Shown piece by piece: positions 1 through 7,990 of a stretch of 56,397 bases of DNA. Every line of letters starts with the position of its first letter. Position 1 is the stretch's first letter. Below the pieces are notes generated by a model. That model had not been told where the DNA came from, made no database searches, and saw only the letters and a list, made by a program, of their open reading frames with translations. Origin of the DNA: Phenylobacterium sp. (GTDB lineage Bacteria > Pseudomonadota > Alphaproteobacteria > Caulobacterales > Caulobacteraceae). The stretch is from the NCBI RefSeq assembly GCF_004799395.1, contig NZ_SSMZ01000171.1, forward strand, positions 1 to 56,397, read 5' to 3'. Made by a program: the position numbers and the translations under genes.

Positions 1-2
1 GG

Positions 3-608
3 CCGACGACGCGGCTCAAGCCCCTGCCCCAGGTGGTGCGCGGCCTGCTCTCCCGATTTCCCGACATCAAGCTCGAGGCCAACCTGGACAACGGCCTTGC
101 GATCATGCGCGGGGTCGACCAGGGCCGCTACGACGTCGCCTTCGGCTACAGCGAGAACGCCGAGGCCTTCGGCGACCTGATCCGCGTGAAGGTCTTCGAC
201 GACCAGCCGATCGTCGTGGTGCGGCCGGGCCATCCGGCGGCCGGGGCCAACCATCCGCTCTCCGCCTCCGAACTGCTGCAGTACCCCATGGCAAGCGTCG
301 GGATCACCACCAACTTCGGCGCCTGGATCGGCGAGCTGTCGGAGCTCGAGGCGCACAATGTCGACGCCTACGTGAGCAACGACGTCGATATGCTGAAGGC
401 CTGTTTCCCGGCCAGCCACACCCTGCGGGGCGCCCGCTTTGTCTTCGCCGAGGAGCTGGCTTCGGGCGCGCTGGTCGAGGTGCCTCTGCAGTGGGAGTCG
501 ACCTACCACTGCTGGATGGTGACCACTCCGGAGAACTGGCGTCTGCCGGTGGTCAAGGCTGTGGCCGACATCGCGCGCGAAGCCGCGGGCCTTTCCGCCG
601 GCGGCTGA
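3..608 (+). CDS. LysR-type transcriptional regulator, C-terminal part (5' end outside window)
   Basis: This is the effector-binding half of a LysR-type regulator. The frame is open from the left edge, so the start codon and the N-terminal helix-turn-helix lie outside the window. The visible 201 residues carry the typical substrate-domain pattern: a strand with LEANLDNG, then RYDVAFGY, VVVRPGHP and a C-terminal AVADIAREAAG helix. The effector cannot be read from the sequence. LysR genes usually control a divergent neighbour, which would lie off the left edge. Control of the hydrolase gene 115 nt downstream is possible but is only inference. Confidence 0.85.
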   Translation, partial: PTTRLKPLPQVVRGLLSRFPDIKLEANLDNGLAIMRGVDQGRYDVAFGYSENAEAFGDLIRVKVFDDQPIVVVRPGHPAAGANHPLSASELLQYPMASVGITTNFGAWIGELSELEAHNVDAYVSNDVDMLKACFPASHTLRGARFVFAEELASGALVEVPLQWESTYHCWMVTTPENWRLPVVKAVADIAREAAGLSAGG

Positions 609-723
609 TGGCGCAACAAGATTCCATCCAGCGGAATGGCTCGAATTTTCCGCCCGCCGCCCACGGATCGGCCCGAAGCTTCGCCGGTGTCTTCGGCCGA
701 GCCAACTTGGAGAGGACCACGCC

Positions 724-1809
724 ATGATCACGCGACGCGAGGCCGTAGGGTCCATTGCGCTGGGGGCGTCGGCCTATGGCCTTGTGGCCAAGGCCGCGGC
801 GCCGGCGGAATATTGGCCGAGCCTGACCGGCTGGGATGCGATCGAACCGACCGCTGCGGGCTTCGACGCCCAACGGCTGAGCGCCGCCGTGGACGCCGCC
901 ATGGCCGACCGCAGCTCAGACGTCGTGGTGCTGCGCGGCGGCAAGATCGTGGCCGAGCGCTATGCGGCGGACAGCAATGTCGACCGCAAGCAGCAGATCG
1001 CGTCGGCGGCCAAGAGCATGATCTCGGTGCTGGTGGGCGTTTGCATCGACCAGGACAAGATCAAGTCCATCGACCAAAGCGCCGCCGACTTCATCGTCCC
1101 CTGGCGTGGGACGCCGAAGGCGCAGATCACCATCCGCCACCTGCTGACCATGACCAGCGGCCTGGACGACAAGGGCCTGGCGCTACGCGGCATCGCCGGC
1201 GACCAATTCGCCATCAATGCCGCGGCCCCGCAGATGGCGCCGCCCGGAACCCGCTGGGCCTATCAGACGGCGATGTTCCACCTGCTCTATCACGTGGTGG
1301 CCCATGCGGCCGGCGAGCCCTTCGAAGCCTTCGCCGCCCGCAACCTGACCGGCCCCCTCGGCATGCAGCACACCGACTGGGTGACCAGCCAGGGCCAGGC
1401 CGCGAGCGGGCCGGTGACCAACTACTACACCGCCGCCTGTTCGGGCCGCGACCTGGCGCGGTTCGGCCTCATGGCGCTTCGTGGCGGCCGCTGGGCCGGC
1501 AAGCGGATCGTCAGCGCCAGCTATCTGAAGCAGGCCACCTCGCCATCACAGGCCCTCAATCCGTCCTACGGCTTCCTCTGGTGGGAGAACGCCAGGCCGG
1601 GCTTCGGAGCGGAAGAGGCGGTGCGCGGCTCGGCGGCGTTGCGCTTCGACGGCTCGCCGCCCGACACCTTCGCGGCCCTGGGCGCAGGCGTGCAGGCGGT
1701 GCTCGTGGTTCCCTCTCTCGACCTGGTGGTGATCCGCCAGGGCCAGCCGCCCGGGCCGAAAATGCTGCCGGCCCTGCTCGCCGCGACCTGCGCTGCGATC
1801 CGCACGTGA
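724..1809 (+). CDS. Exported serine hydrolase of the beta-lactamase (class C / esterase) family
   Basis: This 361-residue protein has the serine beta-lactamase/penicillin-binding-protein fold (PF00144). It begins with TRREAVGS and a hydrophobic stretch, which looks like a Tat-type export signal. The catalytic SxxK is visible as SAAK (Ser94, Lys97). The second motif, usually YxN, reads YQT at about residue 180, so the Asn is replaced. That is common in esterases and peptidases of this family and argues against a true beta-lactamase. The start is supported by AGAGGA about 8 nt upstream. A HupE-like gene follows after 22 nt on the same strand, so the two may be co-transcribed. The substrate is unknown. 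Confidence 0.85.
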   Translation: MITRREAVGSIALGASAYGLVAKAAAPAEYWPSLTGWDAIEPTAAGFDAQRLSAAVDAAMADRSSDVVVLRGGKIVAERYAADSNVDRKQQIASAAKSMISVLVGVCIDQDKIKSIDQSAADFIVPWRGTPKAQITIRHLLTMTSGLDDKGLALRGIAGDQFAINAAAPQMAPPGTRWAYQTAMFHLLYHVVAHAAGEPFEAFAARNLTGPLGMQHTDWVTSQGQAASGPVTNYYTAACSGRDLARFGLMALRGGRWAGKRIVSASYLKQATSPSQALNPSYGFLWWENARPGFGAEEAVRGSAALRFDGSPPDTFAALGAGVQAVLVVPSLDLVVIRQGQPPGPKMLPALLAATCAAIRT

Positions 1810-1831
1810 TCCATCGTCACCGGAGCCTCTC

Positions 1832-2434
1832 TTGAACCGCATAAGAGCCAGCTGTCTCGCCCCTGGCCTTCTCCTGGCGCTCCTCGCGCTGCCGTCGGCC
1901 GCCAGCGCCCATATCGTGCGCGGCGAGGCGGTGGGCTTCATCAGCGGCTTCGAACATCCGATCTCGGGACTCGACCATATCGTCGCTATGGTGGCGGTGG
2001 GTCTTTGGGGCGCTCAACTCGGCCGGCCGGCGATCTGGCTCCTGCCGGTGACCTTTCCGCTGGTCATGGCGTTCGGCGGATTCCTCGGCCTGATCGGCGT
2101 ACACCTGCCGGGCAGCGAGATCGCCATCGCGCTGAGCGGCGTCTGCCTGGGGGCCGCGGTGCTTGCCGAACTGAAGCCGCCACTGTGGGCCGCCGCGGTG
2201 CTGGTGGGGATTTTCGGCCTGTTCCACGGCTACGCCCACGGCTCGGAACTGCCGCCTGGAGAGAACGCCCTGCTCTACAGTCTGGGCTTCGTGTTGGCGA
2301 CCGGCCTGCTGCACGCCACCGGGATCGCGCTGGGCCTCGTCCATCGCTGGCGATGGGGTCGGCTGGCGCTCCGGGGAGCCGGCGCCGCGATCATGTCCTG
2401 CGGCGCCTTCTTCCTCTGGACCGCCCTGACCTAG
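1832..2434 (+). CDS. HupE/UreJ-family membrane protein (putative nickel/cobalt permease)
   Basis: This 200-residue protein has an N-terminal signal (LLALLALPSAASAH) followed by about six hydrophobic segments. The family signatures are visible: HPISGLDHI after the signal and LFHGYAHGSELP in the middle, two His-rich helices typical of HupE/UreJ metal permeases. Members are associated with nickel delivery to hydrogenase or urease, but neither enzyme is seen in this window. The start is TTG at 1832, chosen because GGAG lies 6 nt upstream and the signal peptide begins directly after it. It runs convergently with the DUF3604 gene, only 18 nt away. Two more HupE-type proteins are encoded at 4411-6044, so the locus has three. 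Confidence 0.85.
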   Translation: MNRIRASCLAPGLLLALLALPSAASAHIVRGEAVGFISGFEHPISGLDHIVAMVAVGLWGAQLGRPAIWLLPVTFPLVMAFGGFLGLIGVHLPGSEIAIALSGVCLGAAVLAELKPPLWAAAVLVGIFGLFHGYAHGSELPPGENALLYSLGFVLATGLLHATGIALGLVHRWRWGRLALRGAGAAIMSCGAFFLWTALT

Positions 2435-2452
2435 ACCATCTGGACGACGGGC

Positions 2453-4387
2453 CTAGCCCTTGGGCGGCGTGAACCAGATCGGCGAGGTCCAGGCGCGTTC
2501 CTGGATGGTCGCCGGCGCCGCCTTGGGGATCGGCAGGTGGCTGGCGATCGCCAGGTGGGTCGTCCACCTTGCGGTCGGGATCTCCAGCACGCGGGCGTAG
2601 TAGACCGCCGGAACCTTAGGATCGAAGGTCGGGTCGCGCCACTCGGCGGTCAGCATCGCGGTCCCGATGGTGTTGGCGGTCTTGCCGGTGGTGAGGTCGA
2701 CGGTGTCGCCCACCGCCGGCGCCTTGCCAGTCTTCGGATCGACCTTGCGGCCGCCCGAGAGCGCCACGTCGAAGACCTTTTCCTTGTAGGCCTTGCCGTC
2801 CAGCCACACCTTGATGATCTGGGCGCGGTCCAGGTTGGCGCCGTCCGGGTCCTTCATCGCCTGCAGGATGAAGCGCGGGGCTTTGCCGCCGGCGACGGCC
2901 GGGAGGTCTGAGCCCATGGGCACGCCCTTGGCATAGGCCTGGCTCACCCAGTCGGCCTTACCGATCAATGTGGGATCGAGGTCCCAACCGCCGAACATCC
3001 GCACGCGGATGCGGGTGCCGGTGGTCGCGAAGGTTTCCTTGCGCTTCAGGGCTGCGAAGATCGAGGCGCGGTTGTTCTCCTCGGCCCAGACGCCGGTGAT
3101 CGAGGCGCCCGCAAACTGCAGCGGGTCGTTCTCCTTCTGCCCGTTCGGCCGGGTGCCGACCTCGCCTTCCATCCGCGCCATGCCGAGCGCCGCGCGCGCG
3201 CCGGGCCCCTTCGGCAGCATGGTCGTCTTGTCGAGCCCGCTGATGCGACCGGCGAAGCTGTCCTCATCGCTGACGCTCAGGCCGTTGTGGATGTCCGAGC
3301 CGCCGACCACGCCCATCTTGAATGGATTGGCGCCCACCTGCGACAGGATCACCAGGCCTCGGCCATAGGCCTGTCGGACATAGGAGCCGTCCTGCCTGGG
3401 CGAGGTCTCGCCCTTGTAGATCCGGTCCATGATCTCGAAGTTGGCGAACTCGTCGTTGGGCGACAATTCCGGGGTGGTGTCCGACGACCCCTTGGTCTGG
3501 GAGATTTCCACCAGCGGCTCGTTCAGAGCGCGCTCCCGCGCGTAGGCCTCGTCGATCGGGCGGCCGTCGGACATGTTCCAGTCGAAGTCGAGCCCATCGC
3601 TGAGGTTGCTGTTGTGCGGGATCGCCAGCACCTCGATCCCCTGCTTGCGGACCGAGTCCAGGAAATTCCAGAGGTCCTCAGGCTTGTGCGATTGGGTCGC
3701 CGTAAACGGGTTGGGCGCGTGATCACTGTTGAAGATCACGTTGCGGTGCATGTGGATGCCCTGGCCCGGCGAGGCGGTCCACTCGTAGGCCACGAAGGTC
3801 GTGAACTTGCCCGGCTGATAGTTGGCGTTGGCCGCCTTCATCTCGACGTTCCAGCCGTCCGCGGTCTGGGCGGCGGCGCGCAGGTCAGGCCCAAGCGCGC
3901 TCTGCGGATTGTTCAGCGCCTCGCCGGCCTTGAAGAAGGCCTGCTGGCCGCCGCCGGCGAGCTCCTTGCCGATCGCCGATTTGGAGAAGGCGCTTTCCGG
4001 ATCGTCCAGTTGGGTCATGGCGCCCAGGTATTCGGAGTGGTCGGTCACCGCGGTGAAGTCGAGCGGCCAGGCTCGGCGGGCCGGCACCAGCGCGGTCACC
4101 GCCAGTCCCTGCTCCTTGGCCACTTGCGAGGCCGGCACCATCACGGTCTCGCCGCGGGCGAACTTGTAGGCTTGGTCGGGGGTGACCTTGGTGCCGAAGG
4201 TCCAGGCGTCGAAGGACATCACCGTGTGCAGATGTAGCTCGCCGAAGAAGGCGCGGCGGGCGGCGGGATCCATCCTCGCCGGCTCGGCGGCCGCAGCCTT
4301 GCGGGCCGGCGCCGGGGTCTGGGTGAAGGCCTGCGTCGCCGCCACGGCGACCAGCGCCGTCATGATCCAAAGTCTGCAGTGCTTCAT
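2453..4387 (-). CDS. Exported DUF3604 protein, PHP-like putative metallohydrolase (copy A)
   Basis: This 644-residue DUF3604 protein starts with a signal peptide (LWIMTALVAVAATQAFTQ). Its function is not established in the family. Residues that look like metal ligands recur in PHP-like order: ELHLHT (His52, His54), AVTDHSEY (Asp116, His117), IHMHRN (His212, His214), AIPHNSN (His258) and GGSDIHNG (Asp365, His367). I infer a periplasmic metal-dependent hydrolase. The longer in-frame ORF upstream is not used: ATG at 4387 follows AAGGGAGG and leads straight into the signal peptide. It is the last gene of a leftward operon with the PpiC-type isomerase and two HupE-type proteins. A lipoprotein paralogue lies at 11444-13402. 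Confidence 0.88.
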   Translation of the reverse strand: MKHCRLWIMTALVAVAATQAFTQTPAPARKAAAAEPARMDPAARRAFFGELHLHTVMSFDAWTFGTKVTPDQAYKFARGETVMVPASQVAKEQGLAVTALVPARRAWPLDFTAVTDHSEYLGAMTQLDDPESAFSKSAIGKELAGGGQQAFFKAGEALNNPQSALGPDLRAAAQTADGWNVEMKAANANYQPGKFTTFVAYEWTASPGQGIHMHRNVIFNSDHAPNPFTATQSHKPEDLWNFLDSVRKQGIEVLAIPHNSNLSDGLDFDWNMSDGRPIDEAYARERALNEPLVEISQTKGSSDTTPELSPNDEFANFEIMDRIYKGETSPRQDGSYVRQAYGRGLVILSQVGANPFKMGVVGGSDIHNGLSVSDEDSFAGRISGLDKTTMLPKGPGARAALGMARMEGEVGTRPNGQKENDPLQFAGASITGVWAEENNRASIFAALKRKETFATTGTRIRVRMFGGWDLDPTLIGKADWVSQAYAKGVPMGSDLPAVAGGKAPRFILQAMKDPDGANLDRAQIIKVWLDGKAYKEKVFDVALSGGRKVDPKTGKAPAVGDTVDLTTGKTANTIGTAMLTAEWRDPTFDPKVPAVYYARVLEIPTARWTTHLAIASHLPIPKAAPATIQERAWTSPIWFTPPKG

Positions 4388-4410
4388 GCGAGCCTCCCTT
4401 GGCAGTGACG

Positions 4411-5037
4411 TCATGATCCGGTGGCGCGCACGCCGTAGCGCCAAACCCAGCCCGCCAGCAGCAGGCCGGACGCCGCCAGCCAGCTGCCGCTCACGCGGAC
4501 AGCGATCACCATCCACGCGCGGGTCAGCGGCAGGCTGATCGACGCGGCGATGGCGAAGACCACGAAGACGCTGGCGGCCATGCCGGCCAGGCTCGCGACG
4601 TGCGGCAGGCTGGCCGCCACGCCCGACAGGTCGGCGACACCGCGCAGGGCGCCCAGAGCCGCCGCGGCCGCGGCGCTGGCGGCGCGCGGCAGGTCGAGGT
4701 TGGCGGCCAGCCCGCCGCCGATCGCCAGGAACATCGCCGCCGTTGCGGCCGACATCGCCGCCGCCGGCGGAGCAAGGCCTGCCATTGCCGCTAGTCCGCC
4801 CGCCAGCCAGGCGACGGGCAGGACCGCCAGCAGCAGTCGCACGCTCGGCGGACCGCGCAGGCCCGCGAAGAAGGCCAGCGCCACAGTCGGCAGATAGTCC
4901 TCCGGGCTCAGGCCGAAGTGGGTGATCCCATCGTAGATCGGGCCCATGCCGGTGGCGACCAGATGGGCCTGGGCCGCCGTCGGCGCGGCGATAGCCGCCA
5001 CAAGGGCCGTCAGGATCAGCGGGCGCCGGGCGGGCAT
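4411..5037 (-). CDS. HupE/UreJ-like integral membrane protein
   Basis: This 208-residue protein has a signal-like N-terminus (LILTALVAAIAAPTAAQAH) and about six hydrophobic helices. After the signal it reads GMGPIYDGITHFGLSPEDYL, which resembles the first helix region of HupE-type proteins. It lacks the full His-rich HP-GLDH and FHG-AHG pair seen in the copy at 1832, so metal transport is uncertain. Its ATG overlaps the stop of the upstream HupE_2 gene as TGATG, implying translational coupling and possibly a two-subunit membrane complex. The DUF3604 gene follows 23 nt later. It is rich in Ala, Gly and Leu and has few diagnostic residues. Confidence 0.7.
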   Translation of the reverse strand: MPARRPLILTALVAAIAAPTAAQAHLVATGMGPIYDGITHFGLSPEDYLPTVALAFFAGLRGPPSVRLLLAVLPVAWLAGGLAAMAGLAPPAAAMSAATAAMFLAIGGGLAANLDLPRAASAAAAAALGALRGVADLSGVAASLPHVASLAGMAASVFVVFAIAASISLPLTRAWMVIAVRVSGSWLAASGLLLAGWVWRYGVRATGS

Positions 5038-6044
5038 CAGGTCGCTCCCAGCAGGATGGCGCTGTACTGGAAGGTCCACATCGCCCCCAGCGCGCCGATG
5101 GCGTAGGCCGGGAGCGCCGCCACCGGTCGGGGCCAGGTGAGCTGCATCAGCCGGAAGGCCCGGATCAGCGCCAGGACCACGGCAAGGAACATCAGTTGGC
5201 CGATCTCCACGCCTACGTTGAACAGCGCCAGGGCGCCGAGCAAGGCGCCCTTCTCCAGGCCCAGTGTCGAGAGGCCGTTGGCGAAGCCCATGCCGTGCAG
5301 CAGGCCAAAGGCGAAGGCCACGATCCAGGGGTAGCGGATGGTCAGGCTGGTCCCGCCTCGCGCGGCCCGCAGCGCCTCGGGCGCCACGAACAGGATGGAG
5401 AGCGCGATCAGCGCGTTGAGCAGTGGTGTCGAGAGCTGGATGTGGCCCAGGGTCGCCGCCGCCAGCGTCAGGCTGTGGGCCACGGTGAAGGCGCTGACGG
5501 TCTTCAGCAGCATCCAGCGGTCGCGGACGATCAGCAGCAGTCCGAGCACGAACAGCAGGTGGTCCGGCCCGGTCAGGATGTGCTCTACGCCCAGCAACAG
5601 GAAGGCTGAGACAGCCGTCGGCGCGCCGGCCTTCAGGTCGATGCGGAACTGCGGGGCCTCGGGCCGCACGATGGTGTCGACGCCCTCGCCGTTCTTCAGC
5701 CGGATGCGCACGAAGACGTCGGTGATGGTGTCCTGAAGGCCCTCGATGGAGAGCGTGCGGCCCGCCAGCGGCGACGGCCCCGCGGCGGTCACGGTCCACT
5801 GGCGGATCAAGAACCCGCCGGTGGCGTATTGGTCGCCAGGCGGCTGATCCAGCCAGCCGTTGGAGAGGTGCGGGATCAGGTGGATCGCCACATCGCCCAT
5901 CACCGGCTGCTTCCAGATCGCGGTGTAGGTCGAGGGCCCGGTCTGGTCGATCTCCAGATAGGCCGGCCGGACCTCGTGGGCGAACGCCGCGCGGCCGGCC
6001 AACAGCCCGAACAGCAGCGCCAGGGCGGCCAGCAGGCGCCTCAC
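5037..6044 (-). CDS. HupE/UreJ-type membrane protein with large extracytoplasmic N-terminal domain
   Basis: This 335-residue protein fits the HupE/UreJ_2 group (PF13795). A signal peptide is followed by about 120 residues of extracytoplasmic beta-rich sequence (HEVRPAYLEID at its start). A membrane domain then opens with LLGVEHILTGPDHLLFVLGL and carries AHSLTLA and FGLLHGMGFANGL. The His-containing helices EHILTGPDH and LLHGMGF match the family pattern and could bind a metal. The start is GTG at 6044, overlapping the isomerase stop as GTGA. The stop overlaps the next gene as TGATG. This strict coupling puts isomerase, both membrane proteins and DUF3604 copy A in one transcript. No HupE_2 substrate is firmly established. 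Confidence 0.8.
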   Translation of the reverse strand: MRRLLAALALLFGLLAGRAAFAHEVRPAYLEIDQTGPSTYTAIWKQPVMGDVAIHLIPHLSNGWLDQPPGDQYATGGFLIRQWTVTAAGPSPLAGRTLSIEGLQDTITDVFVRIRLKNGEGVDTIVRPEAPQFRIDLKAGAPTAVSAFLLLGVEHILTGPDHLLFVLGLLLIVRDRWMLLKTVSAFTVAHSLTLAAATLGHIQLSTPLLNALIALSILFVAPEALRAARGGTSLTIRYPWIVAFAFGLLHGMGFANGLSTLGLEKGALLGALALFNVGVEIGQLMFLAVVLALIRAFRLMQLTWPRPVAALPAYAIGALGAMWTFQYSAILLGAT

Positions 6045-6952
6045 GGCGCGGTCTTCCGGTCGGTCCGCACGACGGTGAACCGCTTGGCCAGCGTGTCGAA
6101 GGACGCGGTGTTCGCCCTGTCCTGGGCGTCCTGCAGATAGTCCGACCGCACGCGGTCACGGACATCGGCCAGCGGCGGCCGGGTCGCCGCGGCGCGGTTC
6201 GCCAAATAGAGGAGGTGCCAGCCATAGGCCGAGCGGAACGGACCGCTCCAATGCCCGGTCGGCGCGGTGAACACCGCGTTCGCGAACTCGGTGTGGCCGA
6301 ACAGGCGCTCCACCTGCTCCGGCTCGAAGGCCGAAAAGTCATAGAGATCGGGGAAGGCGTCGCCGCGCTCCGGCGCGCGGGTCACGTCGGCCGCGATCTT
6401 CGCCAGAACCGCCTTGGCGCGGGCCTGGGCGGCCGCGTCGCCGTCCGGCCCCACCGCGAAGAAGATGTGGCTGAAGGCCGCGCGGGATGGGGCGGCATAC
6501 TTGTCGGCGTGGGCGGCGTAATAGGCCGAAAGCTGCGCGTCCGTGGGCTCGGCCGGCGCGTGGAGGTTCTGCATCAGGAACTGCTCCTTCTGCACCACGC
6601 GGCGGCGCACGATCTCGTCGTCCTGGTCGAGCTTCAGCGCCCGGCCCTGGCGGAACAGCATCTCGTCGTGCAGGTCGCTCTGGACCAGTTGATCCAGCGT
6701 CGCGGCGTCCGGCGGCGTCCCGAACTGCAGGGCGTAGCTGCGCGAGAGCTGCGCCACGTGCGCCGGGGTCACCTCGATCCGGTAGACATCCGTGCGCGTC
6801 TGATAGGCGCGGCCCACCAGGAACAGCAGGAATCCCAGCACGGCGAAGTGCAGCAGCGGCTCACGCAGCAGCCGCAGCAGCCCATGGGGGACACCGCCGC
6901 CGGGGGCGGCGATCTTGGGCGGCTCGGAAGGCCTGTTGATATCGATCTTGAT
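6041..6952 (-). CDS. Membrane-anchored PpiC-type peptidyl-prolyl isomerase, start codon non-standard or uncertain
   Basis: This is a parvulin-type isomerase (PF13145-like): an N-terminal membrane anchor, a SurA-like helical region, and a C-terminal domain containing FSHIFFAVG and GPFRSAYGWHLLYL, typical of PpiC folds. It probably folds envelope proteins in the periplasm. The first ATG, GTG or TTG in frame is GTG at 6841, which cuts the membrane helix in half. The frame stays open to 6964 and reads LLREPLLHFAVLGFLLFLV, a complete anchor. The best-placed upstream start is ATC at 6952, preceded by AAGGTGG with 7-nt spacing, giving about 303 residues. ATC starts are very rare, so a CTG start or a sequence error is also possible. 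Confidence 0.78.
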   Translation of the reverse strand: MKIDINRPSEPPKIAAPGGGVPHGLLRLLREPLLHFAVLGFLLFLVGRAYQTRTDVYRIEVTPAHVAQLSRSYALQFGTPPDAATLDQLVQSDLHDEMLFRQGRALKLDQDDEIVRRRVVQKEQFLMQNLHAPAEPTDAQLSAYYAAHADKYAAPSRAAFSHIFFAVGPDGDAAAQARAKAVLAKIAADVTRAPERGDAFPDLYDFSAFEPEQVERLFGHTEFANAVFTAPTGHWSGPFRSAYGWHLLYLANRAAATRPPLADVRDRVRSDYLQDAQDRANTASFDTLAKRFTVVRTDRKTAP

Positions 6953-7043
6953 GGCCCGACCACCTTAAGGGTTCGAATGACCCGCCAGGCCACGACCTGA
7001 CGCGTCTCGCTGAAAACCGGCCAAGGCTCCCGGCGCCGCTATG

Positions 7044-7057
7044 GGGCGCATGCGCCC
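7044..7057. promoter_or_regulatory. Perfect 14-bp palindrome between the TetR and isomerase genes
   Basis: GGGCGCATGCGCCC is a perfect palindrome in the gap between the TetR stop and the isomerase start. It could be an operator for the isomerase-HupE-DUF3604 operon or a hairpin after the TetR gene. No T-run follows on either strand, so a classical terminator is unlikely. Confidence 0.4.
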
Positions 7058-7139
7058 TCGCCTCTGGAAACCTAGAATCTTCTGCGGGCGGAGGACAGGC
7101 AGGCGTCTGCGCATTCCGTATCCCGAAACGATGCCGCGC

Positions 7140-7811
7140 TCAGCGCGCCAGCTCCGATGCCTCCAGGCCCAGGTAGCGGAACAGCATCAGGGCCAGTTCG
7201 TCGTGCAGGCGCGGGTCCTCCACGGCGAAGGGTCCCGGCCCGTGCAGCATGGCGCTGATGATCTGGCCATGCAGCATCCGGATCGCCAGGTGGGCGCGGT
7301 CGCCGAGCGCCGGATCGGCGGGCGCCGCGCCGCGCTGGCGGAGCAATTCGACGATACGGTGGGCCTCCAGGATCTCGATCCTGCGCATCGGCGGCCAGAC
7401 ATCATGCCCGCGCAGGCTGAGTTCGAAGAGGGCTCGATAGTAACCCTCGATGCCCTTCATGGTCCGCGCCGTGTTGCGCACCAGACGTATGAACACCTGC
7501 AGCAGGGGATCGGTCAGGCAGGCCGGATCGTCGAAGAACCGCGCGATATTGACCTCGCCGTGGGCGGCCATATCGGTCTGCAAGGAAAGGAAGAACGCCT
7601 CCTTGTCTTGAAAACGCCGATAGAAGCTGCCCACCGAGCAAGCCGCCCGCTTGGCGATGTCGGCCACGTGCGCCTGCCAGAAGCCCTTCTCGGCGAAGAC
7701 CCGTTCGCCGGCCTTCAGCAGGCGGTCGCGTTGCTGGCGGCTACGCTGCTGATAGGCGGGTTTCGCCCACGCGGGATCGATGGCCTCCGCGCGCGGCTCC
7801 CCCAGGTCCAT
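7140..7811 (-). CDS. TetR-family transcriptional regulator
   Basis: This 223-residue protein has an N-terminal TetR DNA-binding domain: RDRLLKAGERVFAEKGF, then helix-turn-helix HVADIAKRAACSVGSFYRRF (residues about 48-67) and the usual DKEAFF continuation. A divergent helical ligand domain follows. ATG at 7811 is preferred; an in-frame ATG at 7916 would add 35 residues without family similarity. It sits between the TonB receptor gene and the isomerase-HupE-DUF3604 operon, all leftward, so it is the natural candidate local regulator. The ligand is unknown. Possible operators are the palindromes at 7044 and 10362. Confidence 0.88.
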   Translation of the reverse strand: MDLGEPRAEAIDPAWAKPAYQQRSRQQRDRLLKAGERVFAEKGFWQAHVADIAKRAACSVGSFYRRFQDKEAFFLSLQTDMAAHGEVNIARFFDDPACLTDPLLQVFIRLVRNTARTMKGIEGYYRALFELSLRGHDVWPPMRRIEILEAHRIVELLRQRGAAPADPALGDRAHLAIRMLHGQIISAMLHGPGPFAVEDPRLHDELALMLFRYLGLEASELAR

Positions 7812-7990
7812 CAGCCGGTCCCCACCTGCCTCAACGTCCGCATGAGAACGCGCGGCTTCGGAATCCGCGTCAAGTCCCGACCCGACCCTGTGTTCTGTAA
7901 CGGGCGGTTTCGCCATCTTCTTGGTCGGGTCCCGGGTCCTTGCGCTCACGCCCGCCCAGCCGAAGCTCCGGCTGGAGGCGCGGCTAGGGG

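Noticed and set aside
724..1809. True class C beta-lactamase
   Set aside because: The YxN motif reads YQT and the family is dominated by esterases and peptidases, so antibiotic hydrolysis is not supported.
4411..6342. Long 643-codon minus-strand frame joining the isomerase region to the HupE-like gene
   Set aside because: The upstream part is out of frame with the HupE_2 gene and has no domain; only the last 208 codons (from 5037) form a real protein.
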